From positions 1 through 39,535 of the forward strand of contig SVGN01000024.1 in the NCBI GenBank assembly GCA_015056315.1: a stretch of 39,535 nt of DNA, given 5' to 3'. Both the position numbers and the translations under genes were made by a program. The DNA comes from Clostridiales bacterium (GTDB lineage: Bacteria > Bacillota > Clostridia > Christensenellales > Aristaeellaceae). The notes beneath the pieces are model-generated. The model was given only the letters and a program-made list of their open reading frames with translations, had not been told where the DNA came from and did not search any database. This document shows, one piece after another, positions 23,371 to 31,976 of this stretch; position 1 is the stretch's first letter; each line of letters begins with the position of its first letter.

Positions 23371-23900
23371 CCCGTGAAACCTGCATCAAACGCTGCTACG
23401 AGCTGGCGATCAGCGCAGGCAAGAAGGGCTACGATACCTTCGGTGCCCTGCTGGTGCACAACGGCACCATTCTGGAGGAAGCTGAGAACACCGCCGATTA
23501 CGAAAAGGGGCTCTTCGGCCACGCTGAGGCCAATCTGGTGCATCGGTGCTATGGCAAGTACCCGGATCAGGTGCTGAAGGAGGCGGTGCTGTATACCAGC
23601 TGCGCCCCCTGCGAGCGCTGCCTTGCGGCCATTGCCTCGCTGGGCATCGAAACGGTGGTGTGCGGCGTATCCTACAAGGCCTTTTCTCAGCTGACCCCCT
23701 TCGACCATACCCCCATCGACCGGGAAGGGCTGCTTTCGCAGATAGGCATCCGCCTCCGGCTGGTGGAGGGCGTGCTGGAGGAGGAAGGCATGCATGTGTT
23801 CCAATGGTGGGGCGGCGAGTACCGGCCCCTCAGTGAGCTGATCGCCGAGATGGAAGAGATCAAAGCGCAGCAGAAGAAAAGCCGGACAGAAGAAAAGTAA
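23367..23900 (+). CDS. Cytidine/dCMP-deaminase-fold protein
   Basis: The 177-aa protein has the zinc site of the cytidine deaminase superfamily: His52-Ala-Glu54 in FGHAEANL, and Cys82 and Cys85 in SCAPCERC. Catalytic glutamate and both cysteines are intact, so it is probably active. Domain order and length fit the nucleoside or guanine deaminase-like branch rather than tRNA deaminase TadA, but substrate is unresolved. A C-terminal helical tail (about 150-177, EMEEIKAQQKKSRTEEK) is charged. Its ATG overlaps the peptidase stop (ATGA), making a three-gene coupled operon with the ABC-F gene. Confidence 0.85.
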   Translation: MTRETCIKRCYELAISAGKKGYDTFGALLVHNGTILEEAENTADYEKGLFGHAEANLVHRCYGKYPDQVLKEAVLYTSCAPCERCLAAIASLGIETVVCGVSYKAFSQLTPFDHTPIDREGLLSQIGIRLRLVEGVLEEEGMHVFQWWGGEYRPLSELIAEMEEIKAQQKKSRTEEK

Positions 23901-23914
23901 CTGGAAGCCAAACA

Positions 23915-23963
23915 AAACATGCGCTTGTATGCTGCCATCGGGGCAGTATGCAAGCGCATGTTT
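23915..23963. terminator. 22-bp hairpin terminator
   Basis: Bases 23915-23936 pair with 23942-23963 with only two G.T wobbles around a 5-base loop. It ends the ABC-F operon and is the longest simple hairpin in the window. Confidence 0.82.
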
Positions 23964-24007
23964 GATTTTGCCAAACCTTCTCCCGGCTGTTGCGGTCTTG
24001 CGCATCC

Positions 24008-24040
24008 AAAAACGCCCATACAGCAAGGGCTGTATGGGCG
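24008..24040 (-). terminator. Terminator of P-loop kinase gene
   Basis: An 11-bp perfect stem (24013-24023 with 24030-24040) is followed on the minus strand by TTTTT (24008-24012). Confidence 0.88.
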
Positions 24041-24051
24041 CAGGGTTTGGA

Positions 24052-24702
24052 TCAGCCAACGGTCAAGCCGAAATGGGTCTCCACCTTTTGCACGGTATCC
24101 TCCACGGTGCTCAAGGGGGTACGCTCCAGCCAGAAGTAACGGCTGCCCTTGACGGCCTGATACAAGCCCTCATTCAGGCTTTTCAGGGTCTGGTTGCAGG
24201 TGGCTTTGGCCTTTTCCACATCCGTTGCGCTGTGGATGAAGCTGTTGAAGCCCTGATGATCCGGGCGGTTGCAGTAGTCCTCGATGATGTTGGAGGGCTC
24301 CTTGAGCAAGAATACGATGCGGGAAGGGTCGGTGAAGCGTTCGGCCTGCTCCAGGGTCAGGTGGCAGTCGCAGAGCACCTTCTCATGCTGAGAAAGCCGC
24401 ATCAGGTCCAGCAGTACGAACTCCAGCTGCTCCCGGGTATTATCCAGAAGCCATTGCCTGTATTCCTCCACCGTCCGGCCGAAAAACTGATCTGCGCTGG
24501 CAAACTTCCGGTTCATGGCCGGTTGAAGAGCAGGATCCGACAAACAGAGGTGGCGGTCGAACTGCTCATCCACGTCGTATACCGGCAAACGGTGGCGCTT
24601 GGCCAATTCACGGGAAATGGTGGTCTTGCCGCCGCAGGGGTTGCCGGTAACAAAATATACGTTTTTCAAATACTCTTTGATGATATTATCCTGAAAATGC
24701 AT
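24052..24702 (-). CDS. P-loop nucleotide kinase-like protein, unknown substrate
   Basis: The 216-aa protein has Walker A GNPCGGKT (20-27) and the layout of a small-molecule kinase of the AAA_17/AAA_33 type. DVDEQFDRHL (about 40) follows as likely substrate region, then VLLDLMRLSQHEKVLCDCHL (Walker-B like). An Arg- and Lys-bearing C-terminal half makes up the lid. It would phosphorylate a small molecule with ATP or GTP. ATG 24702 has AAGGAG 9 bases upstream. In front of it lie a seven-codon ORF with a strong ribosome site and a hairpin, which suggests translational attenuation. It follows the SpoU methyltransferase gene on the same strand. Confidence 0.7.
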   Translation of the reverse strand: MHFQDNIIKEYLKNVYFVTGNPCGGKTTISRELAKRHRLPVYDVDEQFDRHLCLSDPALQPAMNRKFASADQFFGRTVEEYRQWLLDNTREQLEFVLLDLMRLSQHEKVLCDCHLTLEQAERFTDPSRIVFLLKEPSNIIEDYCNRPDHQGFNSFIHSATDVEKAKATCNQTLKSLNEGLYQAVKGSRYFWLERTPLSTVEDTVQKVETHFGLTVG

Positions 24703-24746
24703 GATACACTTCTCCTTATATCCAATCGTTTTAGGGTTGCAGAGCA

Positions 24747-24779
24747 GCACATAAAACCGATCGATAAGGCTTTATGTGC
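24747..24779 (-). promoter_or_regulatory. Hairpin between leader ORF and kinase gene
   Basis: GCACATAAA (24747-24755 on the plus strand) pairs perfectly with 24771-24779. Its loop contains, on the minus strand, CCTTAT (24764-24769), complementary to ATAAGG at 24714-24719, which includes the first half of the kinase gene's ribosome site. No T run follows, so it looks regulatory rather than terminating. Confidence 0.5.
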
Positions 24780-24782
24780 ATC

Positions 24783-24806
24783 TTACTTGCGCAGACGCAT
24801 CACCAT
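24783..24806 (-). CDS. Seven-codon leader peptide MVMRLRK
   Basis: ATG GTG ATG CGT CTG CGC AAG TAA on the minus strand, with GGGGAGG 7 bases upstream of the ATG, the best ribosome site around. It lies 80 bases before the kinase start and 44 after the SpoU stop. The peptide contains Met-Arg-Leu-Arg, the Arg-X-Arg motif at which macrolide-bound ribosomes stall in the ErmD leader peptide. A role as drug-sensing leader is inference. Confidence 0.55.
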   Translation of the reverse strand: MVMRLRK

Positions 24807-24850
24807 ACGATTACCTCCCCTAAGTTGATCTTGAAATCAGCTATCTTTCT

Positions 24851-25627
24851 TTATCGGTTGACGATGTCGTACATCATCACGGCAGCGGCAATGCCCGCAT
24901 TCAGCGACTCCGAGCCGCCCCGCATGGGCAGCTTGTAGCGGTGGGTGCAGGCAGCCTGCGCCTCCCGGGTCAGCCCCTGGCCCTCATTGCCGATGAGCAC
25001 GCACACCTTTTCGCCAAGGGTTTGCCGTTCATAGAAGGGCTCCCCGTCCAGCGCAGCTGCGATGGTGGCATAGCCTCGGCGGTTCAGCGCTTCCACGGCC
25101 TCCACGGTGCTCTCCGCAAAGGTGAGCGGGATCCTGAGCGCGCTGCCCATGGTGGCCCGCAGCGCCTTGGGCGCATAGGGGTCGGCACAGCCGGGGGTGA
25201 GGATGCAGCCGGAAAAGCCCGCCGCATCCAGCGTGCGCAGGATGGTGCCCACATTGCCGGGATCCTGCACGTTCTCCAGCAGCATCAGCCGACCGGTCTG
25301 CTCCGAAAGGGGCACGCTTTCCGGCAGCGCCACCACCGCGGCGATGCCCTGAGGGGTCTTTACCTGCGAGATGGCCGCCATCACATTCCGGGGCACGGCA
25401 TACACCTCTGCACCGGCAGGGGCCTTCTCCAGCAGAGCGGCAAAGCGTTCCGCACAATCCTGCTGCACAAACAGGGTGCGCACCCGCGCCGGGCATACGC
25501 TCAGGGCCTCGCCTGCCATATGCTCCCCATCGCAGAGAAACGCACCCTGACGGGTGCGCTCCTTTGCGGTATCCAGAGCGCGGGCAGCCTGCACCACAGG
25601 GTTTTTCAGGCTGGTCAGCTCTTTCAT
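24851..25627 (-). CDS. SpoU/TrmH-family RNA 2'-O-methyltransferase
   Basis: The 258-aa protein has an N-terminal substrate-binding domain (about 1-95) and the knotted SpoU domain. Motif 1 is NVQDPGNVGTILRTLDAAG (about 118-136), motif 2 is VLIGNEGQGL and motif 3 is LPMRGGSESLNAGIAAAV. It methylates ribose 2'-OH in rRNA or tRNA using S-adenosylmethionine; the target cannot be read from sequence. Its ATG is 3 bases after the argS stop, with GGAGAGG inside the end of argS, so the two form an operon. Methylation near the ribosome's drug-binding sites would fit the neighbourhood, but that is speculative. Confidence 0.9.
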   Translation of the reverse strand: MKELTSLKNPVVQAARALDTAKERTRQGAFLCDGEHMAGEALSVCPARVRTLFVQQDCAERFAALLEKAPAGAEVYAVPRNVMAAISQVKTPQGIAAVVALPESVPLSEQTGRLMLLENVQDPGNVGTILRTLDAAGFSGCILTPGCADPYAPKALRATMGSALRIPLTFAESTVEAVEALNRRGYATIAAALDGEPFYERQTLGEKVCVLIGNEGQGLTREAQAACTHRYKLPMRGGSESLNAGIAAAVMMYDIVNR

Positions 25628-25630
25628 GTG

Positions 25631-27355
25631 TTACATCCTCTCCGGGGCTTCGATACCGATCAGGTACAGGCCGGTCTTGATGGTGTTCTTCACGGCGCGG
25701 GTGAGGGCGATGCGGGCAGCGCGCACACCGGCCTCGTCCACGATGATGCGGTTCTCGTAGTAGAACTTGTTGTAGGCCTTGCACAGCTCGGTCACCGCGC
25801 GGGTGATGATGCTGGGCTCGTAGCGCAGGGCGGCTTCCTTCACCGCATCGGGGAAGCGGCTCAGCTGGCGCAGCAGCTCCTGGGCAAAATCGTCGCCCAA
25901 AGCGGAGTAGTCGATGGCGGCTTCCTCCAGCCCCTCGGCCTTGCGCAGGGCGCTGCAGCAGCGGGCGTGGGTGTACTGTACATAGGGGCCGGTCTCGCCG
26001 TCAAAGCTGAGCACCCGCTCCCAGGTAAAGTCGATATCCTTGATGCGGCCGTTCTGCAGGTCGGCGTAGACCACAGCGCCGATACCCACCTGCTTGGCTA
26101 CCTCGTCCTTGTTCTCCAGGTCGGGGCTCTTCTCGTCGATGATCTCCCGGGCCTTCTGGATGGCGGTGTTCAGCACATCCTCCAGGAAGAGCACATGGCC
26201 CTTGCGGGTGGAAAGGCTCTGGCCGCCTACGCTGATCATGCCGAAGGCAACGTGCTTGAGATCCTTGGCCCAATCGTAGCCCATCTTCTCGATCACCTTG
26301 AAGAACTGGCGGAAGTGCAGATCCTGCTGGTAGGCCACCACGTAGAGGCACTTGTCGAAATCGTAGGTCTCCTTGCGGTAGAGGGCGGCGGCAATGTCGC
26401 GGGTGGCGTAGATGGTGGTGCCATCCTTCTTGAGGATGAGGCAGGGGGGCATGCCGCTGTTCTCTTCGTCCAGATCCACAACGGAAGCGCCCTCGCTGAG
26501 GGTGAGCAGGTTCTTCTCCCGAAGCTCATTCACCACGCGGTCGGTCTTGTCTACGTAGAAGCTCTCGCCGTTGTAGCTGTCAAACTCCACGCCCAGCATA
26601 TCGTAGACGGGCTTGGCATCCCGCAGGGTCAGATCCTTGAACCAGTTGAACAGGCGCAGGGCTTCCTCGTCGCCATCCTCGATGGCCTTGAACCAGCGGC
26701 GGCCTTCGTCGTCCAGGGTGGGATCCTTCTCTGCTTCCTCGTGGAACTTCACGTACAGGCGGGTCAGCTCCGGCACGCCCTTCTCTTCCACCTCGGCCTC
26801 GTTGCCCCAGGTCTTGAAGGCGTAGATCAGCTTGCCGAACTGGGTGCCCCAGTCGCCCAGGTGGTTGATGCCCACGGTCTTGTAGCCCAGGTGCCGGAAG
26901 ATGCGGCCCAGGCTGTGGCCCAGCATGGTGGTGGACAGGTGGCCGATGTGGAAACGCTTGGCGATGTTGATGGAGGAATAGTCGATGCAGACGGTCTTGC
27001 CCTCGCCCATGGTATCTGCGCCGTAGCTTTCGCCTGCGGCGAGAACGTTATCCAGGGTCTTCTGAGCAAAGTTGTCGCGGTTGAGGAAGAAGTTCAGGTA
27101 ACCGCCCTGCTGCTTTGCTTCGCACAGGTCGCCCGCATCGATGGCACCGGCCAGCGTGGAAGCGATCTGGGGCGGGCCCATGCGCAGCGCACGGCTCAGC
27201 TTGAAGCAGGGGAAGGCGTAATCGCCCATTTCCTTCTGGGGCGGGATCTCCAGATAGCCGCCGATCTCCTCGGCAGTGGGCAGACCGTCGATGCCCATGT
27301 AGCAGTTTTCAATGGTTTCCGCGATCAATGCGGCAAGGCTCTGTTTGGTATCCAT
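25631..27355 (-). CDS. argS: Arginyl-tRNA synthetase
   Basis: The 574-aa class I synthetase charges tRNA-Arg. The N-terminal additional domain spans about 1-110. The HIGH signature is at 136-139 (KRFHIGHL). The KMSKS equivalent is in GGQSLSTRKGHVLF. The C-terminal anticodon-binding domain ends TGLYLIGIEAPERM. AAGGGAG lies 9 bases upstream of ATG 27355. It is preceded after 33 bases by a MATE transporter gene on the same strand and followed by the SpoU methyltransferase. No T-box or other leader is seen in front of it. Confidence 0.97.
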   Translation of the reverse strand: MDTKQSLAALIAETIENCYMGIDGLPTAEEIGGYLEIPPQKEMGDYAFPCFKLSRALRMGPPQIASTLAGAIDAGDLCEAKQQGGYLNFFLNRDNFAQKTLDNVLAAGESYGADTMGEGKTVCIDYSSINIAKRFHIGHLSTTMLGHSLGRIFRHLGYKTVGINHLGDWGTQFGKLIYAFKTWGNEAEVEEKGVPELTRLYVKFHEEAEKDPTLDDEGRRWFKAIEDGDEEALRLFNWFKDLTLRDAKPVYDMLGVEFDSYNGESFYVDKTDRVVNELREKNLLTLSEGASVVDLDEENSGMPPCLILKKDGTTIYATRDIAAALYRKETYDFDKCLYVVAYQQDLHFRQFFKVIEKMGYDWAKDLKHVAFGMISVGGQSLSTRKGHVLFLEDVLNTAIQKAREIIDEKSPDLENKDEVAKQVGIGAVVYADLQNGRIKDIDFTWERVLSFDGETGPYVQYTHARCCSALRKAEGLEEAAIDYSALGDDFAQELLRQLSRFPDAVKEAALRYEPSIITRAVTELCKAYNKFYYENRIIVDEAGVRAARIALTRAVKNTIKTGLYLIGIEAPERM

Positions 27356-27388
27356 ATTTGTTAGCTCCCTTCATGCGGTGTGGTTTTC

Positions 27389-28819
27389 TCAGGCAGACTG
27401 GATGCTCTCATCCCGTTCTTCGGGGTCGCTTTGGAGAGCATCCTCGGTTCGCTTACGCCATTTGCCCTTGAAATAGACCAGGGTGCTCAGCAGACAACCG
27501 GCGATCCACGCCGTAAGCAGCGAGCCATAGAGGCAAACCGGGTCGCCGTTGGGCCACTGGGGGCTCTTGGTCAGGTGTGCCCACAGGTAGGCCAGCGGCA
27601 TGCGGATGATAACCGTGGTAACGATGCTGATCCACATGGGGATCATGGTCTCGCCTGCGCCGCGCATAACGCCCTGCCAGGTCTGGGTGACCGCAAAGGC
27701 GATGTAGCCCACCGCCAACAGGCGCATCATGCCCACGCCCAGCTCCACGATCTCGGGGGTGGAGGTAAAGATCTGCATCAGGGTCTTGCCAAAGAGCAGG
27801 ATGCCCACCACCAGCACCGTGGCGGTGCCCACGGCCAGCAGCAGCGTATCCTTGGCGCCCTGCTTTACCCGATCCCACCGGCGGGCGCCGATATTCTGGC
27901 CGGTAAAGGTGGTGGCAGCAATGCCGAATGTGAAGTTGGGCATCATGGCAAAGCCGTCCACACGCATGATGGCGGTGGTGGCGGTGACCACATGATCGCC
28001 CAGAGAGGTGGTGAGGCGCTGCACCAGGATGTTGGAGAGGGCAAAGATCATCTGGGTAAGGCCCGCAGGCACGCCCAGCTTGATGACCCGCTGCATGATG
28101 GGCTTGTCGATACGCAGGGTATCGCGGTTCAGATCCAGCACATCCTTCATGCGCATCAGTTTCAGGACGCACAGCACCGCAGACACCCCCTGAGCGATGA
28201 TGGTGGCCCAGGCTACACCGTCGGTGGTCATGCCAAAGACGGCTACGAACAAAAGATCCAGCACGATGTTGAGCAGGCAGGCCACCAGCAGATAGAGGAG
28301 GGGGCTGGTGGAATCGCCCAGACCGCGCAGCACGCCGCTGAGGATGTTGTACAGGCCGTTGCCCACCAGACCCAGCATGATGATGCTCAGGTAGCTGGCA
28401 GCCAGATCGATCATGTTATCGGAGGTGCCCAGCACCTTCAGCAGCAGGCGGGAAAGCAGCATGCCCACAACAGACATAAACAGGCCGCTGATAACAGTAA
28501 GCGTAATGGTAGTGCCCACCGCATGGCTCAGCCGCTCCCGGTTTTTGGCACCGAAATACTGGCTGACCACGATGGTGGCACCGGTGGAAATGCCCATGAA
28601 CAGCACCAGGATCAGGTTGAGCACAGCGCCGCCCAGACCGACAGCGCCCAGCGCCGCATCGCCGACGTACTGGCCCACCACGATGGCATCCACCGTGTTG
28701 TACATCTGCTGCGCCAGATTGCCGATCAGCAGCGGAACGGCAAACATGGCAATGCCGCTCATGGGGTTGCCCACGGTCAGATCTTTGGGGGCAAACAGGG
28801 CTTGAAGCTTCTTGAGCAT
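27389..28819 (-). CDS. MATE-family efflux transporter
   Basis: The 476-aa protein has twelve predicted membrane helices in two related halves. The start PMSGIAMFAVPLLIGNLAQQ and VDAIVVGQYVGDAALGAVGL are classic MATE/NorM-DinF motifs. It exports cationic compounds or drugs by sodium or proton antiport. AGAAAGGA lies 6-7 bases upstream of ATG 28819. A long in-frame extension upstream crosses intergenic hairpins and is not used. It probably heads the MATE-argS-spoU-kinase unit. Whether pyrH transcripts read into it is unclear because structured repeats lie between. Confidence 0.93.
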   Translation of the reverse strand: MLKKLQALFAPKDLTVGNPMSGIAMFAVPLLIGNLAQQMYNTVDAIVVGQYVGDAALGAVGLGGAVLNLILVLFMGISTGATIVVSQYFGAKNRERLSHAVGTTITLTVISGLFMSVVGMLLSRLLLKVLGTSDNMIDLAASYLSIIMLGLVGNGLYNILSGVLRGLGDSTSPLLYLLVACLLNIVLDLLFVAVFGMTTDGVAWATIIAQGVSAVLCVLKLMRMKDVLDLNRDTLRIDKPIMQRVIKLGVPAGLTQMIFALSNILVQRLTTSLGDHVVTATTAIMRVDGFAMMPNFTFGIAATTFTGQNIGARRWDRVKQGAKDTLLLAVGTATVLVVGILLFGKTLMQIFTSTPEIVELGVGMMRLLAVGYIAFAVTQTWQGVMRGAGETMIPMWISIVTTVIIRMPLAYLWAHLTKSPQWPNGDPVCLYGSLLTAWIAGCLLSTLVYFKGKWRKRTEDALQSDPEERDESIQSA

Positions 28820-28852
28820 AGTGTTTCCTTTCTGTGTTGGGGAGGGGGAGTG

Positions 28853-28937
28853 GTGGGAGGCGCTGCCTCCCACACCCACCGCTTAAGGGGCATTGCCCCT
28901 TAAGGATCCCGGTATCAGCCGCATTGCATGCGGCTGA
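28853..28937 (+). repeat. Double-hairpin element (copy E) plus third palindrome
   Basis: GTGGGAGGC (28853-28861) pairs with 28865-28873 around GCT. After CACC-type bases CTTAAGGGGC pairs with GCCCCTTAAG around ATT (about 28883-28905). A further palindrome CAGCCGCATTGCATGCGGCTG follows in part (28917-28937). The first two hairpins have the order and spacing of the 14943/15086 repeats but different arm sequences. Confidence 0.6.
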
Positions 28938-29043
28938 AGGGAAGGGGGAGATAAGTGGGGATCGGGATGAGGGTGTCAGTGGCAGGAAAAACAGCAGCCA
29001 TCAAACAGCCAAAATCTGACCCCTTTCGCCCATGAAATGGGCG

Positions 29044-29101
29044 AAAAGAGCGGGTCAAGGGCCTCAGGCCCTTGCGGGGCGTGGGGCAGCGCCCCACAAA
29101 A
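29044..29101 (-). repeat. Double-hairpin element (copy D) downstream of pyrH
   Basis: On the minus strand GTGGGGC-GCT-GCCCCAC (29081-29097) is followed by CAAGGGCC-TGA-GGCCCTTG (29056-29074) and CGCTCTTTT. Order, loop TGA and trailing CTCTTTT match copies A and B. It starts 11 bases after the pyrH stop and can act as its terminator. An extra hairpin (29024-29033 with 29037-29046) adjoins it. Confidence 0.75.
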
Positions 29102-29111
29102 CGTTCCCCTC

Positions 29112-29825
29112 TCAGGGGTGCAGCACGGTGCCCATGGGGTCGCCGTTCAGCACCTTGATGATGTTCTCGGCAGGCTGCAGGCCGAACACGCGCAGCTGGG
29201 GCACGTTGTTCTCCCGCAGGAGGCTGAAGGCAGCGGCATCCATCACCTTCAGGTCGCGGGCGGCGGCCTCGGCGTAGGAGATGTCGGGGATCAGCGTAGC
29301 GGAGGGATCCTTGTTGGGGTCGGCGGTGTAGACACCGTCGATGTTCTTGGCCATGAGCAGGGCATCGCATTCCAGCTCGATGCCGCGCAGCACCACGGTG
29401 GTATCGGTAGAGAAGCAGGGGCTGCCGATGCCGCAGGCAAACAGCACGATGTGGCCGCGCTCCAGCAGCTCCAGCGCCTTAACGGTGTTGTAGGGCTCGG
29501 CGAAGCGGGGCATATCCACGGCGGTCATCACGGTGGCTTTGGCACCGAGGTGGGCCAGGGTATCGCGCATATAGAGGCAGTTCTGGAGGGTGCCCAGCAT
29601 GCCCATCTGGTCGGCAGCTACGGTGCCCATGCGCATGGCTGCGCCGCGGCGGCCACGCCACACATTGCCGCCGCCGATGACCACCGCCAGCTCCACACCG
29701 GTGTTTTGGATATCGATGAGCATCTTGGCAGCGTCTTCGAACTTCTCGTGGCAGAAACCTTTGCCGTTCTCGCCCAGGGCCTCGCCGCTGAGCTTGAGGA
29801 TCACGCGCTTGTAGGGTACCGGCAT
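29112..29825 (-). CDS. pyrH: UMP kinase
   Basis: The 237-aa protein phosphorylates UMP to UDP with ATP and is the hexameric bacterial amino-acid-kinase-fold enzyme. Motifs are ILKLSGEALGENGKGF at the start, VIGGGNVWRGR (about 51-61), DQMGMLGT and TDTTVVLRGIELECDALLMA. ATG 29825 has AAGGAG 8 bases upstream. It follows tsf in the common rpsB-tsf-pyrH order, but a strong terminator lies between tsf and pyrH. The usual next gene frr is absent here. Confidence 0.97.
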   Translation of the reverse strand: MPVPYKRVILKLSGEALGENGKGFCHEKFEDAAKMLIDIQNTGVELAVVIGGGNVWRGRRGAAMRMGTVAADQMGMLGTLQNCLYMRDTLAHLGAKATVMTAVDMPRFAEPYNTVKALELLERGHIVLFACGIGSPCFSTDTTVVLRGIELECDALLMAKNIDGVYTADPNKDPSATLIPDISYAEAAARDLKVMDAAAFSLLRENNVPQLRVFGLQPAENIIKVLNGDPMGTVLHP

Positions 29826-29862
29826 GGGGAACACTCCTTCTTGTTTGCGGTCGGTGTGGTTG

Positions 29863-29893
29863 AAAAAAGGCACGCAGGCAAAGCCTGCGTGCC
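29863..29893 (-). terminator. Terminator between tsf and pyrH
   Basis: An 11-bp perfect stem (29869-29879 with 29883-29893) with an AAA/TTT loop is followed on the minus strand by TTTTTT (29863-29868). It should reduce pyrH expression relative to rpsB-tsf. Confidence 0.9.
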
Positions 29894-29935
29894 ACAAGGT
29901 CAATGCCTGACCATGGATGAACTGTGGGGGTTCGA

Positions 29936-30877
29936 TTACTTGATGGCAGCCATCTGGGCGGCGATCTCTTCAGCGAAGTTGTCCTTACGCTTTTCGATGC
30001 CTTCGCCGCGCTCGAAGCGCTCGAACTTGACCAGATCCAGGTTGGCGCCGATGGCCTTGGCGGTCTCGGCCATTACCTGCTTGATGCTCTTGTCGCCATC
30101 CTTAACGAAGGGCTGCTCCAGCAGGCAGACATCCTTGTAGTACTTCTTGATACGGCCTTCCACCATGCGGTTGGCGATATCTTCGGGCTTGCCTTCTTCC
30201 ATAGCCTGGGCGCGGAGGATCTTGCGCTCGTTCTCCAGGGTCTCGGTGGGCACTTCCTCGGGGCGCACGTAGCTGGGGCGGGCAGCAGCGATCTGCAGAG
30301 CCACATCGTGGTAGAAGGTCTTGAACTCGTCGGCAGCCATGGTGGCGTCGTTGTCGTTAGCGACCTGCAGCAGAACGCCGATCTTGCCGCCCATGTGGAT
30401 GTAGCTTTCCACAACGCCGTTCTGAGCCTCGTAGCGGGCAAAGCGGCGGATGGAGATCTTTTCGCCGATGGAAACGGTAGCATCGCTCACCAGGTCGGTG
30501 ATGGTCTTGCTCTCGTCGTCCACGAACTTCTGGTTCATCAGCTCGTCGATATCGGCGGGGTTGGCCATGGCAACGTGCTTGGCAACGTTCTTGGCAAAGT
30601 TGATGAAGTTGTCGGTCTTGGCAACGAAGTCGGTCTCGCAGTTCACTTCCACAACAACGCCAACCTTGGCATCGGCGGAAACGTAGCTGGTAACAACGCC
30701 TTCGGCAGCAATACGGCCAGCCTTCTTGGCGGCGGCGGCGAGACCCTTCTCGCGCAGCCACTCAACGGCCTTGTCCATATCGCCATCGGCCTCGATGAGG
30801 GCCTTCTTGCAGTCCATCATGCCGGCCTGGGTCATTTCACGCAGTTCCTTAACCATCTGAGAAGTAATGTTGGCCAT
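29936..30877 (-). CDS. tsf: Translation elongation factor Ts
   Basis: The 313-aa protein is the guanine-nucleotide exchange factor for EF-Tu. The N-terminal UBA-like domain reads [19 protein letters not shown]. The exchange signature [14 protein letters not shown] lies near residue 80, and the C-terminal dimerisation segment follows. It is about 99 bases downstream of rpsB on the same strand. GAGCGAGAATTCC-type bases precede the start, with GGAG 8 bases before the ATG. Confidence 0.97.
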   Translation of the reverse strand: MANITSQMVKELREMTQAGMMDCKKALIEADGDMDKAVEWLREKGLAAAAKKAGRIAAEGVVTSYVSADAKVGVVVEVNCETDFVAKTDNFINFAKNVAKHVAMANPADIDELMNQKFVDDESKTITDLVSDATVSIGEKISIRRFARYEAQNGVVESYIHMGGKIGVLLQVANDNDATMAADEFKTFYHDVALQIAAARPSYVRPEEVPTETLENERKILRAQAMEEGKPEDIANRMVEGRIKKYYKDVCLLEQPFVKDGDKSIKQVMAETAKAIGANLDLVKFERFERGEGIEKRKDNFAEEIAAQMAAIK

Positions 30878-30976
30878 AGGAATTCTCGCTCCTTTACTCG
30901 ATCATTGGGGCAGGGCGCAGGGGTGCTGCGCCCGTGCCGCTATAAGTATGGTTGCTTGTTGGGCTTTGGGGAAAGA

Positions 30977-31717
<741 letters not shown>

Positions 31718-31820
31718 TTTGGGTATCCTCCTTGTTTTTTCCACCCCTTGGGCCACACCGCACAGCCACCGCCATCGGGCGGCACAAGCATGCGAACCAC
31801 AAAGGTGCGTAATCGGGTAG

Positions 31821-31849
31821 AGTATAGCACAAGCCGGAGGGTTGTGCAA
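31821..31849 (-). promoter_or_regulatory. Promoter of rpsB-tsf operon
   Basis: On the minus strand TTGCAC (31844-31849), a 17-bp spacer and TATACT (31821-31826), with TG one base before the -10. Confidence 0.8.
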
Positions 31850-31907
31850 GGGGTACGCACAGGTTTTTGGGGAAAAGCGGTAAAAAAAGAAAAAGCTACG
31901 AGAACCC

Positions 31908-31937
31908 TTGCGCCGAAAGCCTGCTGCATGCTAAGAT
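31908..31937 (+). promoter_or_regulatory. Promoter of small hypothetical gene
   Basis: TTGCGC (31908-31913), an 18-bp spacer and TAAGAT (31932-31937), with TG one base before the -10. Confidence 0.5.
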
Positions 31938-31976
31938 ACACCCAACTCACCGCCCAAAGAAAGGAGCCCCCGCCCC

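Noticed and set aside
24941..28903. Long plus-strand open frames (807 and 507 codons)
   Set aside because: They are antisense to SpoU, argS and MATE genes and consist of His/Gly/Ala-rich low-information sequence.
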